Below, piece after piece: positions 51,691 to 62,677 of a stretch of 64,000 nt of DNA. Source of the stretch: Dastarcus helophoroides (taxonomy: Eukaryota; Arthropoda; Insecta; Coleoptera; Bothrideridae); NCBI GenBank assembly GCA_028583605.1, contig CM053328.1:10952782-11016781 (forward strand), read 5' to 3'. Positions within the stretch are counted from its first letter, which is position 1. Each line of letters opens with the position of its first letter. A model generated the notes under the pieces. It did no database searches and had not been told where the DNA came from. It saw only the letters and a program-made list of their open reading frames with translations. A program made the translations under genes and the position numbers.

Positions 51691-54394
51691 GTAAGTTTAA
51701 GAAGTCAAAATTACGAAGAAACAGAAAGGACAATATGGACACATCAACTGAAAAAAATGTTTTCAGAAATTTCGAGTTTACGGTTAATACGACTTTTTTT
51801 CTAGAAATTAGGGAAATCTCGGACTTTTGACTCTAATCTCAAAATTTCAACCTTTTTTTCGCAAATTCGACTTCTTTTTGGAAATTTTGCTTCTAATCTC
51901 GAAATTTCGATTTTTTTAAATGGAAATTACAAGATTATTAAAGTCGAAATTTCGACTTCAAAAAAAAAACGTGGAAATTTGGACGATAATTTTACAATTT
52001 CCAGAAAAAAGTCGATATTTCAAGATTAGAGTAGAAATTTCTAGAAAAAACTCAAAATTTCGCCCTTAAACTCTAGGTTTCTAAAACATTTTTTTAATTG
52101 ATGGCCTTCTGACGTCTAATTTCTTTGATTATGTGTCATGGAATGACAATTATTTTTTTAAACTTAATATTTTTGAAGTAAAAGCTTTTTTAGGCATTAC
52201 CAACAGGCATTACCAATATGCTCAACTGTTTACATAAGAGAAGATTGAGTTTTATAATTTCATTTCTGTCAGCGGTCTTCAAGATTCTCCAGATTTTTGT
52301 TTTATTTTTGCCTCCAAATTTTTGCTTAAAACTAAAAGTCTACGTTTTTTAAACTAAAGATGCGGTAAGAATCATAAGATTTTAAAAAAAGTGGACATTT
52401 CGAGTTTACAGCCCAGCATTGGAGAAAACCTTCAACATTGAAAAGTTAAATTCAAAATTTTAAAAACTTTCACTTTAATCTCAAATATTTATAAAACATG
52501 CTCGAATTTTCGATAACATCGCAAGGTTTTGAACAAAATGTTCAAATATGGGGAAAAGCTTAAATTTATGAAAATAAAATTAGGTTTAAAACTAAATTTT
52601 GGAAAATGAATGAATTTTAAAAAAGTGGGAAATTTAGCAAAAGAACAAAAATTTTGAAAAAACTACGAAAATTTTATAAAAAGGCTAAATATTGAAAAAC
52701 TCACAAAAAATAAAAATTTTCAAAAAAATCCAGGATTTTCAAAAAAGTCGAAATTTTGATAAAATTCTTTTTAAAAGTCAGTCAGGAAAAATTTTGTAAA
52801 AATCCCAAACTCATTAAAGCTGGAATTTTCAAAAAGAGCGAGGTTTTGAGAAAATATCAGATTTCGAAAGTTGTCGAGAGTTAAAAATTTTTAAAAGACG
52901 AAATTTTTAAAAAAATTTTGAGTTTTCCAAAGGGTCAACATTTTAACAGATGAATTTCAAATTAAAATTTTAATATTCGAAAATTTAGAAAAATATTGAT
53001 ATTTTCATAAAAATTTTCAATAAAAGATTCCCAAAAATGTGAAAATTCTGAAAAATTCGATATTTCAAAAAAGTTGCAATTTTGAAAAATGGTAAAAAAA
53101 TTTCAAGAGAAAATATTAAAAAACATTAGAAAATACCGAAATTTTCATAAAAAAAGGTGAACTTCTTGAATTTTAAAATAACTTATAATTTTAAACAAAA
53201 TAAAGATTTTCAGAAATGTTTGAAATTTTGAAAAATATTTAAAATTATAAACGAGATAAAATTTTGAAATAATCTCGAAAAGTGAAAATTCAAAATTTTA
53301 TAAAAAAATTGGACAATTTCAAAAGATGCTGAAATCTTTAAAAAAATTAAAATTTGTTTACTAAAAATTGAAATTTTCATAAAAGCCAAAATTTTTGAAA
53401 AGCCGTACTAATTTCATTAAAAAAAAGATGTAATCCTTAAAGTCAGGATTTAAAAAAAATTCGAAATTTGAAGAAGTAGCCAAATATTTCCAAAGTAAGT
53501 GAAATTTTAAAAGAAATTTGTGATTTGAAAAAAAAAACTCGAATTTTCAAAAAAGTTAAAATTTCGAAATAAAGTCAAAATTTTTAAACAAATTATTCGA
53601 CAATTTAAAAAACGTCGAAATTTTCAAAAAAAAATGGAAAGTTTTTACCAAAAACAGAAATGTTCAGAAAATTAAAATTTTAAAGAAATTAAATGTTGAA
53701 TAAAACTCGAACTTTTTAAATGGTTAGACCAGATTTTGTAAAAATGCTACATTTTAAAAAAGTTGGACTATAAAAAAAATCCAAGTTTTGAGAATTTCGA
53801 ATTTGAAAATTTCTGTATTGCTACTAATTTTCAAAAAAAAGTCAAAATGTTCAAAAGAATTCAAATTTTTTTAAGAAACCGAAGTTTTTAAAAAGTTTCA
53901 AATTTTGGACAAAGCGACGAAATTTTGAAAAACAAACGAATTTTGGGAAAATATCAATTAATAATCGAAATTTAAAAAAATATCGACAGCTTCGTAGAAA
54001 GTTAACATTTTCAATAAAAGGTCAAGATCTCCAAAATAGTGGATATTTTGAAAAATTCAAATTTTGAAAAAAGTTTTTAAAACCAAAAATTACGTTTGAA
54101 GATTAGCATTGCTCTTCAAATTTAAAAAAAAATCAACTTTCGGGAAAAACCTAAGATTTATAAAAGTAAAATTTGAAAATTTGGTATAATACAAAATTTT
54201 AGGAAAAAATTCGAGATTTTGAGAAGAATTTGAAGTTACAAAAATATGCAATTTTCAAGAAAAGAACCCTGTTTTGGTTTTGATTTGAAAGTTTTTATTT
54301 GATTAAAAAATTGATCTATTTCTAAAAATGTTTACCTTTTTCCTAAAAATTTCGACTTTTTTCTATTAATTTTGAATTAAAATAAGAAAGAAGA

Positions 54395-54905
54395 ATGCAA
54401 TCTAGACTACAAATTCATGCAGCCCTCCAGGCGTGTATAGTGTGAATCATAGGTAGGTGAACTACCAAGAGTTGAAACACTGCCACCTAGCGAAGCGGTT
54501 GCTCTTCTAGGAGAGTTCCCAGAAGACAAGGATTCTATAATGCACAGACCAATAGGTTTGAACATTTATTAGATTAGAAGTTTGGAAACTAAATACCGGT
54601 TTCGATCTTGTTAGATCTCGTCAGTTTGGTATATCCAACTCGAATGATAATAAATGTTCCGACAAGTAAGTACTAAAACATTCACAGGCGTCAAGCAAGT
54701 GACTCTTTAGTACTACCACCCATAGACAAACTATGGCCATCGCCAGCAATGTCGTATGCAAGAAGAATGCAACCTAGACTACAAATTTATATGAATGAAT
54801 TTGTATATACTTAACTGACCAGATCTAACAAGATCGAAACCGGTATTTGGTTTCCAAACTTCGAATCTAATAAATGTTCAAACCTCTGTGCATTATAAAA
54901 TAAGA
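54395..54905. mobile_element. Ribozyme-bearing repeats in inverted arrangement
   Basis: Two units face each other. 54551-54624 (GTTTGAACATTTATTAGATT, TTTGGAAACTAAATACCGG, CGATCTTGTTAGATC) recurs inverted at 54826-54896. The flanks carry TTGAAACACTGCCACCTAGC and CTCCAGGCGTGTATAGTG, as in the insertion at 11519-11760. Repetition of GCAAGAAGAATGCAA...CTAGACTACAAATT marks two insertion ends. Confidence 0.65.
54580..54641 (-). ncRNA. Hammerhead ribozyme, short stem III, family B
   Basis: Minus strand: core CUGACGA (54624-54618), stem II GAUC-UAACAA-GAUC (54617-54604), GAA (54603-54601), stem III AC/GU around CG (54600-54595), GUA cleavage triplet ending at 54594. Stem I pairs ACCAAA (54630-54625) with UUUAGU (one mismatch here; relatives have UUUGGU), then an outer partial helix UUGG/CCAA. 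All invariant core bases are present. Two relatives (near 11519 and 54828) share loss of the CUGACG segment and should be inactive. Confidence 0.75.
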
Positions 54906-55193
54906 AATATAAAAATTAAAAGTTCGAAAATGGTTAATTTATGTAAACATAGTTGTCTTAAGGTTACTGAAAATTTGAAGTTTAAACTAGAAATTTTTTA
55001 ACCTAAAATTTAAAATAACGAATACTAAATATTTGTGCATTTGAAATCCAAATTTTAACACATGGAGTTAATGTTTTCAAGTTTTCAATGTTAATATACG
55101 AAAAACATTTTTAAAAATTTCATTTTTTTTTCAAAATTAATTTTTTTTATAGATTACGAAATTAAAATAACTGTAAATTAAAAAAAAAAATTG

Positions 55194-55431
55194 TGTTTAA
55201 CTGTTTAATTACAGAACATTTAATTGGTCATTTGTCAAAACTAGATGAAAGTAAAGTCACGCCGAGGACGTTTGTATCTATGGATGTTGCGATGCAACCC
55301 GTGATACAAGCTTTGCCTCATCTACGTGAACTTTGCAATTGCAGTCTAATTTTCATTAGATTCTAATGAAATAAGATTTCAATTGCATCGTAATAAACTT
55401 GTATATATTCGTATATACAAGGCTTATTATT
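55194..55431 (-). mobile_element. Hammerhead-family A repeat, copy lacking the ribozyme
   Basis: Tail (GTTTAACTGTTTAATTACAG to GGTCATTTGTC) joined directly to the body (AAAACTAGATGAAAG, GTCACGCCGAGGACG, GATGCAACCCGTGATAC). Compared with 31137-31508 the ribozyme is absent and the tail-to-body joint differs, as if units had been joined tail to head. Confidence 0.7.
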
Positions 55432-55799
55432 TCTGTATACCTAGGGCAAATTTGGCATTTATTTGTTAAATATGCAATGATGCCATGAATAATAACGAAA
55501 TTGTTCTGTCGTTTGTTCCACTAATTCTATGCAATAGATGGAGCTAATTCTGTCGCAAAGCGATGCATTGATTTTTCAAACATCGTTTATTAAAAGAATG
55601 ATGTATCGATATTTTTTCTATGTTACCATCGATGTTAAAACTTCGATATTTACAAACGATACGTGGATGTTTTCAAAACATCGAACTATCGCTTGCATTC
55701 CTAGCCCGGGCATATTTGCGATAAAAAAAAACTGTCTTTGATTTACTGAATTTATCCAAGTTACAGACTAGCACTGAATATTGGTTAAATATGGATTAG

Positions 55800-57030
55800 T
55801 TGATTAGTCTCATTCTAAACAAAATCTTATAGCACAATTGAAGACAATCGTAGATTATTACATATTTCTATTGCTGTATGTCTTTTATATTTATATTTCC
55901 TTTATAGACAAGGCTTGTTCGAATTTTGAAAATTTATCTAGAGTAGTTGAATAATTTTGGTCATCAAATTTCAAAATATCAATATGAATAATTTCGAAGG
56001 ATTTCGAAAGTGTTTCTAAAATTACTAATGGTACATACATACGCATATCTTCTAATATATATTTTGATTTTTGGCAAATATTAATTATTAATATATTCTT
56101 TTAAATTTGCATTCATATAAACCAATAATTATTTAGTTTCAATTTTTTCAGTGTTTCAATTATTCCACGATGATTATTTTTCCTTCATGTTGATGTTTAT
56201 TTTATTAACATTAATTGTTCATCTTTTTCATAAACAGAATTAATTAATTTAGTACATTTAATTACAGTTAATTTGGAAAAATATTTTATAAGCGCATTAT
56301 TAAAAATTTTATGACTATCTTCATTATACAAATAAATATAATAGGTTAATCCAGTGGTATATTCTTTCAAAAATTTAACTATTAAATCCTCATTTTTATT
56401 GGGAATTTCTACATAAAGAATATTTAATTTATTAACATATTTTCTTTTACGTACATAACTCTTGTTATAAACATTTGGCTTCACAATGATTTAATTCATT
56501 TTATTACACCGGTCCTCAAAAAAAAACTGGTGTGTGCTGGGGGCCGGACCAACATTTTTTAGGGTATATTTCCCCGCTGAACGCAAATTTGAATTTAAAG
56601 TTGGGATCAATGAGCAAATAATTGAGAAAAACCGATAAAAGTATTGTGACACCGGTTTTTAAAGTATCAAAGAAAATCATCGGATTTGGTTGGTCTTAAT
56701 ATCTCCAACTAATTGTTTAAGTTATAAAATTGTAAAAACAGTTAATCTTCCATAAACCTAATGGTAATGATCTTCCAATTTGTATTTAATATTTCAAATT
56801 GTTTTTTGTGGTAACGATGGCTTCTCGAAAAAGGTCCATACGATGGTGGCAAAACGTCGAACACTTGTAGGAGTGGTAGGCAGGGTCCAATCCCGAAAGA
56901 AGTATATCTCAAATTGTCTTTCTTAAAAATGTTGATTGTGATTCCGAATTCTAATTTAATATATTTAATGTCCTATAAGTTTGTTATTTTACGATAACCA
57001 CCCTATTTTGAAATACATTAAATGAAAAAT
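55800..57030. other. Upstream intergenic sequence with one AT-rich frame
   Basis: Low-complexity AT sequence to about 56500, then less biased sequence with the GC-rich GTGCTGGGGGCCGGACC near 56533-56549. No repeat family recognised. See 56197-56484 for the only frame of note. Confidence 0.35.
56197..56484 (-). CDS. Unrecognised AT-rich open frame, up to 95 codons
   Basis: Sequence such as YVRKRKYVNKLNILYVEI and YFSKLTVIKCTKLINSVYEK, rich in N, K, I and Y. No ATG at the start (the frame opens after a stop and uses GTG at best) and no recognised domain. Possibly a remnant of an unidentified element; more likely a chance frame in AT-rich DNA. Confidence 0.12.
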   Translation of the reverse strand: MKPNVYNKSYVRKRKYVNKLNILYVEIPNKNEDLIVKFLKEYTTGLTYYIYLYNEDSHKIFNNALIKYFSKLTVIKCTKLINSVYEKDEQLMLIK

Positions 57031-57041
57031 AACGCCCTAGG

Positions 57042-58940
57042 TAGGGATGCAAACGACAGTTCGACGTTTTGAAAACATCGATGTATCGTTTGTAAACAAA
57101 GAATTAGCGCCATCTGTTGCATAGAAATGGGGGACAAACGACCAAACAATTTTGTAACTAATTATTGCTAAATTTGTATGCCGCAGGTATACAATACAAA
57201 TATTTGAGAGTTCATAGCTTAGATATTTTTATTTCATAATCTATAAAAAAGTTCAAATTTTGGAAAAAAATAGAAAATTTTAGTTTTTCAAGTATTAACT
57301 TTGAAAACTTGAAAACATTAACTGCGTTTTTTAAACTTTTGATTTTAAATTTAAAATTATTTATATATATTTTATGTTTATTATTTTAAATTTTCGAGCA
57401 AAAAGAAACTCGAAAATTAGAAATTTTTTTATAAATTTTGAGATTAATTACGGTAGAAATTGTTAATAGTTTAAGTTAAACTTTTAAATATTGACTTTTT
57501 CCTTGAATGCCTATGAATATAATCTCGAAATATCGTCAATGGTCAATTATAAGCTTCAAGGGAAAAAAACTAAATAAAAAAATCCACTTTTTATTAAAAT
57601 TTCTAGCTTTAAGAAACATTTATTTGAGGTTTTCGACTTTTTTTAATCTTTCATTTTTTCTACAAAGAAATAGAAATTTTCAAAGAAAAGCAAGATTTTT
57701 AAAAAGTCTAAATTTTGAGTCAAAAGTAAGTTTCCAAATAAAAACCAAAACAGAATTCTCAAAATTCGACCCAAATTTCCAACTTTTTTTATTTGAAAAG
57801 TTGTAAATTTTTTAGTAGAAAACTTTAATACTTTCTATCAAAATGTTTAAATTTGAAAAGGGCATATTTTTTTACTTCTAAACTTTCTCAGAAATCTCGA
57901 ATCTTTCCTAAAATTTTGTATTAAACCAAATTTTACTTTTGCAAATTCGAGTTTTGTTCCGAAATTTGAGCTTTCTTCTCCAAACCTGGAGTTTGATCGT
58001 AAATTTTTATCGAAAAATCGAACATTTTTTTAATACATTTAAAATTAAAATCGAAATTTAAACAATTTTGAGTTTAACTTTTAAATGTTTTTCTTCAATG
58101 AACGTCTGTAATTTTAAAATGTCTATTTTGTTTGAAAATTTTATTCTTCAAATGTTCTCTTCGCTTTAAAAAAACATTCTTACAAAATTCCAATTTATCA
58201 AAATACCACTTGTTTTGGAAATTATGGCTGTTGTTTCAACTTTTTATGAAAATGTAGATCTTCCGAAAAAATCTGATATTTTCTCTAAATTCGTCTTTTT
58301 CAAAAGTTCGATTTTTTCGAAAATTTTGAAATTTTTTAATATTTCGTTATTTAAAAGAAATCGAATTCTTTCCCTTTCCATGTTATGCACTACTGACGAG
58401 CTCAAATGAGAGCGAAACATCGATGTCCAGTGCTACAACCATTTTATGTATTTTTTTATATTTTCCTAATTTATCAAATTAACAATTTTTTTTATTTTTT
58501 CCATATCTAATTTTTGGTCTTCTATTTTTCATTATTCCTATTCTATGTAAAATAAACTAACCTCTTCATTTGTGAACCGTCATGAAGTGACGTTTTCAAT
58601 AAATTTAAATATCACGTAGTAGCATTTTAAAAACTGTTTAGAAAATTGTCAACAAACCATAAAAATTTAAATATTGTCAAACTGGGCCGAAGAAATGTTA
58701 AATAAATTGAAAAAAACTTAATATTTCCAGTCAATAAGGGTCTACCATGAAGAGTTAACGTTAAACTAGAAAATTATGTAAAAAAACTTTTTAAACTAAG
58801 GTTTCTTCTACACCTTCGTAATTTTGACTTCTTAAGCCCGCAATGAAATATTTAAAAAACATCGGAGAAACATCGATATATCGTTACTAAATGTTCGATG
58901 TTCAAACATCGATGCTTTTTTAAACGATGTTGCATCCCTA
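57042..58940 (-). mobile_element. hAT-like non-autonomous element 4 with 8-bp target duplication
   Basis: Plus-strand left end TAGGGATGCAAACGACAG and right end GATGTTGCATCCCTA, with AAACATCGATGTATCG-type subterminal palindromes. Flanked by GCCCTAGG (57034-57041) and GCCCTAAG (58941-58948), matching at 7 of 8 positions. The interior is AAATTTCGA-type sequence, with an inserted CTTCGGCCCAGTTTG-family copy at 58645-58757. No transposase. Confidence 0.8.
58645..58757 (-). repeat. Single-unit copy of the CTTCGGCCCAGTTTG dispersed repeat
   Basis: Runs from TTGTCAACAAACCATAAAAA through AAACTGGGCCGAAGAAATG to AATAAGGGTCTACCATGAAG. This is the complete single unit that explains the double, head-to-head unit at 7299-7471. 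Confidence 0.7.
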
Positions 58941-59121
58941 GCCCTAAGGCATTATAAATTTACGAGGGCAAATCAAATATGAACCGGAATTTCTATCATG
59001 TTGCCATGAGGACGTCAGGAGTGTGCGTATATGTCTAAGAAGACATGTTAGGTGGGGATATCACGTGACTTCCTGCGCTCAAGGGAATTTCGTTTTTGCC
59101 GTTCGTCAGTTGAAAATACGA

Positions 59122-60144
59122 TGAGTGAGCAAAAGGTTCATCCGCATCTTGCGCAGTGCATTATTATTAAATTTCTTGCCGTTGAAGGTGTAAAGTCCGC
59201 CGAAATTCTTCGTAGACTAGAAGCACAGTTTAGGGATACTTGTTTAAAGAAAACTTAAGTGTATAAATGACACAAACAATTTTTGGAAGGACTCAATCAA
59301 GTTGAAAATGAACCCCGTGTCTGTCGTCCTTGGACCAGTGTAACTGTAGACAAGATTAAAGTTGTTCAACGCCCTTTGGAAGGTGACTGCCGTTTAAGTG
59401 TTGATGAAATTGCAGCTCAGATAGGGATAAGCTTTGGGAGTGCTCAATCCATCATTACAGATGAGCTGGGGTTTCGAAAAATTTCTGCCAGGTGGGTGTC
59501 TCGTTCTTTGACTAAAGAAAAGAAACAACAACGTCTGAAGATTTGTCAGCGCCATCTTAGACGTTTTCAACGTAAAGGTCATGGCTTCTGCAACGTATCG
59601 TTAGTGATGAGACTTGGGTCTACCATTACAGCCTTGAATTTAAACAAGCAAGCATGGAGTGGAAACGAAAGGGGGAAGATGCGCCCGTCAAAGCAAAAAC
59701 TCGCCTCTAGGCTAGAAAGGTTCTTGCGAAAGTGTTTTGGGATTTTAAAGGATTTGTGCAAGTTGATTTTCTGCATGAACGTCGTACGATTAATGCTGCC
59801 GAATATTACCAACTATTGGATGAAGTCAGAAATGTGATTTTGCTTCACGACAATGCCTGCCTTCACTCCAGCCAATCTGACACATCAAAAATTAGAGGAA
59901 ATGCATTGGGCAAATTAGAACACCCTCCTTACAGTCCCGACTTGTCACCACGAGATTATCATATGTTTAGGCCAGTGAAAGAAGCTCTAGGAGGTGAGCG
60001 ATTCCATGATGCTGCTGCTGTTGAGATATTTGTGCGCAATTGGCTGCAAACACGCCTCCCTTCTTTTTATGATGATGGCAATAAAAAACTCCCAATCCGT
60101 TGGGAAAAATGCATAACAAAATCAGGAAATTATGTAGAAAATTA
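59122..60144 (+). pseudogene. Mariner transposase, inactivated (DD34D)
   Basis: From MSEQKVHPHLAQCIIIKFLA through the helix-turn-helix region (LSVDEIAAQIGISFGSAQSI), then the first catalytic Asp in SDETWVYHY (read about 59606-59632), LLHDNACLH with the second, and [16 protein letters not shown] with the third. Thirty-four residues separate the last two Asp, the mariner spacing. In-frame stops after LKKT, near VYK and after KTRL, plus a frameshift before 59606, make it inactive. Confidence 0.85.
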
Positions 60145-60477
60145 GTTACATCATATACAGTCAAACCTGTTTTTGTGCTGTTTTTGTGTGTTTTAGGGAC
60201 CGCAGAAAAAAAACCGCACAAAAAAAAATATTTAAAAACTTCATAAATAGCTATAAGAAATAATTTTTCACAGCATATTAAAGAACATTTTTTTTATGCG
60301 GTAGAGAGGGACCGCATAAAAAAAGTCTCACTTAGAAAATATGTCAAAGCTTCACGAAATAGCCAGAAAGTGCTTTCCAAACAAAATAAATAATTAAATT
60401 ACACATTGAAACATTAAAAAAAATTTAATTTCTAATTTTAAACAAGGAGAAATTTTCAAAATGTACATAATTCAATA

Positions 60478-62160
60478 CTACTCGTCGTAGTTCAAAACGC
60501 GCATATTTTTGCGATGAACTGGTTCGTAAGCGCTTTCGTCACTTGAAGATACTACAGTTGATTTATTTTTTGTTAACATGTAGTCGGTGATAAGTTTTTG
60601 CGACGACGGTCGTTTGGTCAGCTGTTTGTAAACGTCGCGATAGCCAGATATACACAATTGAAGCTCTTTTTGGAATTTCAAACTTCTTTGAGAATTGTTA
60701 TCTATTTTAAGAAAATGCTTTTCCAATTTGCTGCAAAGCTGGATCCCTGCATATATTTTATCCGCTGTAATAGATTCCGGTTCTTCTTGTCCGTCTTCAT
60801 GATCTGTTAAGTTATTGATAATGTCACTATCATTTACGGTTTCGTCCTCAATCATTTCAACAAGATCATTTTCGCTGAAAGAGTCAAAACCTTCTCCGCA
60901 GATTTGATGTGCTAGAACAATGATATCTGATGATAAAGTGGACGTGTTGTCGGTTACATTTTTATTAATGACACATTCAGGCCAGACCGCTTTCCAGCAC
61001 GAATTTAAAGTGTGTTGTTTTATTTGAGTAATTGCTGCAGTGGCGTGGTTTATGCAGTCTAAAATCGAAAACTTTTTCCATACTTCAGTCAGGCTTATTC
61101 CATCGTTTTCTAGTTTTTCCAAAATGTATCTGAAAGTTATTTTCACATAGTGTTTCTTAAAAGTTGCGAGTATGCCCTGGTCCAATGGTTGTATAAGGCT
61201 AGTCGTATTGGGTGGTAAAAACACTACATGTACATTAGGATGCTCTAAACAAGGATGACCGGGTGCATTGTCAACAATTAACAACACTTTAAAAGGAAGA
61301 CCCATCTCTGTCATATATTTTTCAACTTCTGGTACGAAGCAATCGTTGAACCATGTTGTAAAAACAGCTGATGTGACCCATGCTTTTTTATTGGCCATGA
61401 AATGCACTGGAAGTTCAGCTAAATTTATGTCTTTTAGCGCGCGTGGGTGCAAAGCTTTATTTATAAGAAGTGGTTTTAACATTCTTGCACCAGATGCATT
61501 ACTACAAAGAAGGAATGTAATTCGATCCTTTGCAGCCTTAAAACCACTTGCAGCTTTCTCAGACTTGGCGATGAACGTTCGGCTGGGCATCTTTTTCCAA
61601 AATAACCCAGTTTCATCTGCATTAAATACTTGATCTGGGCAATATCCACCGTCATCAATAATTTTGGCTAGGACTTTGCAATAATTCTTAGCAGCTGTTT
61701 CATCGGCGGATGCGGCCCCGCCTTGTACCTTCACATTGTGAAGTGCTTGTCGTCGTAAAAATCCAGTTAACCAGCCATTGCTGGCAGAAAATTTCAGGTT
61801 TTGAAAGTGGGATGAGGAACTAGACGGTTCTAAATCCTTCAGCTGATTGAAATATTGTTTAGCTTTCTCCTTAATTAAATCTCCGTCGATGGGGATTCGT
61901 TTTCGAGTTGAGTCGTTAATCCAAAATATGAGGGCCTTTTCCGTTTTCTCTATTAAAATATTTCTAGAATATGATATTCTTTTACCACTTTCGTTTGTTG
62001 CAGAATTTTTAGATTCATTTATTCTACTTGCACGTTTTTGTATTGCTTTTATAGTGGATTCACCTAATTTATATTCTTTAAGAGCTGTGGATCCTTCCCC
62101 ATATGCTAGTCTATTTAATATTGCAATTTTAGTTTCTAATGTAATTGTCTTTCTTTTCAC
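60478..62160 (-). CDS. Tigger/pogo-family transposase, full length
   Basis: 560 residues, uninterrupted from ATG to TAG. It would bind the element ends and catalyse cut-and-paste transposition into TA sites in the nucleus. N-terminus MKRKTITLETKIAILNRLAY starts a psq/CENP-B-type helix-turn-helix; a second DNA-binding part follows around residues 65-150 (ALIFWINDSTRKRIPIDGDL, ASNGWLTGFLRRQALHN). The DDE nuclease has Asp in FNADETGLFWKKMP, Asp in LLIVDNAPGHP and Asp in SLIQPLDQG, with 29 residues between the last two, as in Tigger elements. The acidic C-terminal part (SENDLVEMIEDETVNDSD) is common in this family. Flanking inverted repeats and TA duplications mark it as a transposon gene; it may still be functional. 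Confidence 0.93.
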   Translation of the reverse strand: MKRKTITLETKIAILNRLAYGEGSTALKEYKLGESTIKAIQKRASRINESKNSATNESGKRISYSRNILIEKTEKALIFWINDSTRKRIPIDGDLIKEKAKQYFNQLKDLEPSSSSSHFQNLKFSASNGWLTGFLRRQALHNVKVQGGAASADETAAKNYCKVLAKIIDDGGYCPDQVFNADETGLFWKKMPSRTFIAKSEKAASGFKAAKDRITFLLCSNASGARMLKPLLINKALHPRALKDINLAELPVHFMANKKAWVTSAVFTTWFNDCFVPEVEKYMTEMGLPFKVLLIVDNAPGHPCLEHPNVHVVFLPPNTTSLIQPLDQGILATFKKHYVKITFRYILEKLENDGISLTEVWKKFSILDCINHATAAITQIKQHTLNSCWKAVWPECVINKNVTDNTSTLSSDIIVLAHQICGEGFDSFSENDLVEMIEDETVNDSDIINNLTDHEDGQEEPESITADKIYAGIQLCSKLEKHFLKIDNNSQRSLKFQKELQLCISGYRDVYKQLTKRPSSQKLITDYMLTKNKSTVVSSSDESAYEPVHRKNMRVLNYDE

Positions 62161-62532
62161 TTTTTTTGGTTACGATTATTCATTTTAAGGGAGTACTTAT
62201 GACTAAAAATAAAATAAAAATCATAAAAAACTATATCTAAATAGGGAAAACAATTAATTTACCTTTAATCTCACTATAAAATTGATCCTGTCTTAATGGT
62301 TAAAAGGTCAGCAATTAACTAAAGTTATTAGATGGCGCAGTATGTATTGAAATTGGCTGATGCAACATATGCATAAGAACATTGAGCATGCCTAATGAAA
62401 TAGGCTGATGCAATAGGTATGAAAATGGCTGTTGCAATGTGTACATACACACTGATAACAAAAAAAGTGATGCCAACACAGTTCAGATTGACCTAACCTC
62501 TCGGCGAAATTCAATGTGTCGATATTCATATA

Positions 62533-62605
62533 CCGCACAAAAAAAGAATCGCACAAAAAGAATCGCACAAAAAAAAAACGCACAAAAAAAGACCGCACAA
62601 AAACA
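62533..62605. repeat. Subterminal CGCACAAAAA tandem repeats of the Tigger element
   Basis: Five or so spaced units of CCGCACAAAAAAAG / TCGCACAAAAAG near the right end. Similar ACCGCAYAAAAAAA words occur near the left end (60197-60330). Probably accessory transposase-binding sites. Confidence 0.6.
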
Positions 62606-62677
62606 GGTTTGACTGTATGTATCTTGTACTAATAAATTTTTAAAAACAAATTCCAGTTCATATTTGATTTATCCTCG

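Larger units (their letters stand above)
51695..55703 (+). mobile_element. hAT-like non-autonomous element 3, left-truncated
   Basis: Starts inside the family at TTTAAGAAGTCAAAATTACG, homologous to the segment after the left end of 20706-23948, and ends with CGAACTATCGCTTGCATTCCTA at 55703. The interior is AAATTTCGA-type sequence (51760-54370), followed by inserted ribozyme-family repeats (54395-54900 and 55194-55431). The left terminus is missing next to the transposase fragment. Confidence 0.65.
49801..55795. mobile_element. Inverted arms enclosing a nest of transposon fragments
   Basis: The left arm 49801-49889 (TACAGTGCTAGTCTGTAACT, AATTCAGTAAATCAAA, AATATGCTCGG) recurs inverted at 55706-55795 with few differences. 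The 5.8 kb between holds a Penelope-like fragment, a transposase fragment, a hAT-like element and ribozyme-family repeats. The arms may be termini of an older element later filled with insertions. Confidence 0.6.
60158..62615 (-). mobile_element. Tigger/pogo-like DNA transposon, apparently intact
   Basis: Terminal inverted repeats CAGTCAAACCTGTTTTTGTG (60158 on) and the same sequence inverted ending at 62615, flanked by TA on both sides (60156-60157 and 62616-62617). The 2458-bp element carries one full-length transposase gene (60478-62160) and CGCACAAAAA-type subterminal repeats at both ends. It lies inside the mariner element, so it arrived later. Confidence 0.93.
58963..62677 (+). mobile_element. 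Mariner element split by a Tigger insertion
   Basis: The left inverted repeat CGAGGGCAAATCAAATATGA begins at 58963 next to TA; the right one ends at 62677 (CATATTTGATTTATCCTCG). Mariner sequence covers 58963-60157 and resumes at 62616-62677. The related deleted copy at 17277-18172 has the same 3' part uninterrupted (TTGTATCTTG joined to its upstream neighbour), giving an empty-site comparison for the Tigger insertion. Confidence 0.88.

Noticed and set aside
60598..62188. Plus-strand frames of 70 to 121 codons across the Tigger transposase
   Set aside because: Antisense shadows of the 560-codon transposase gene.
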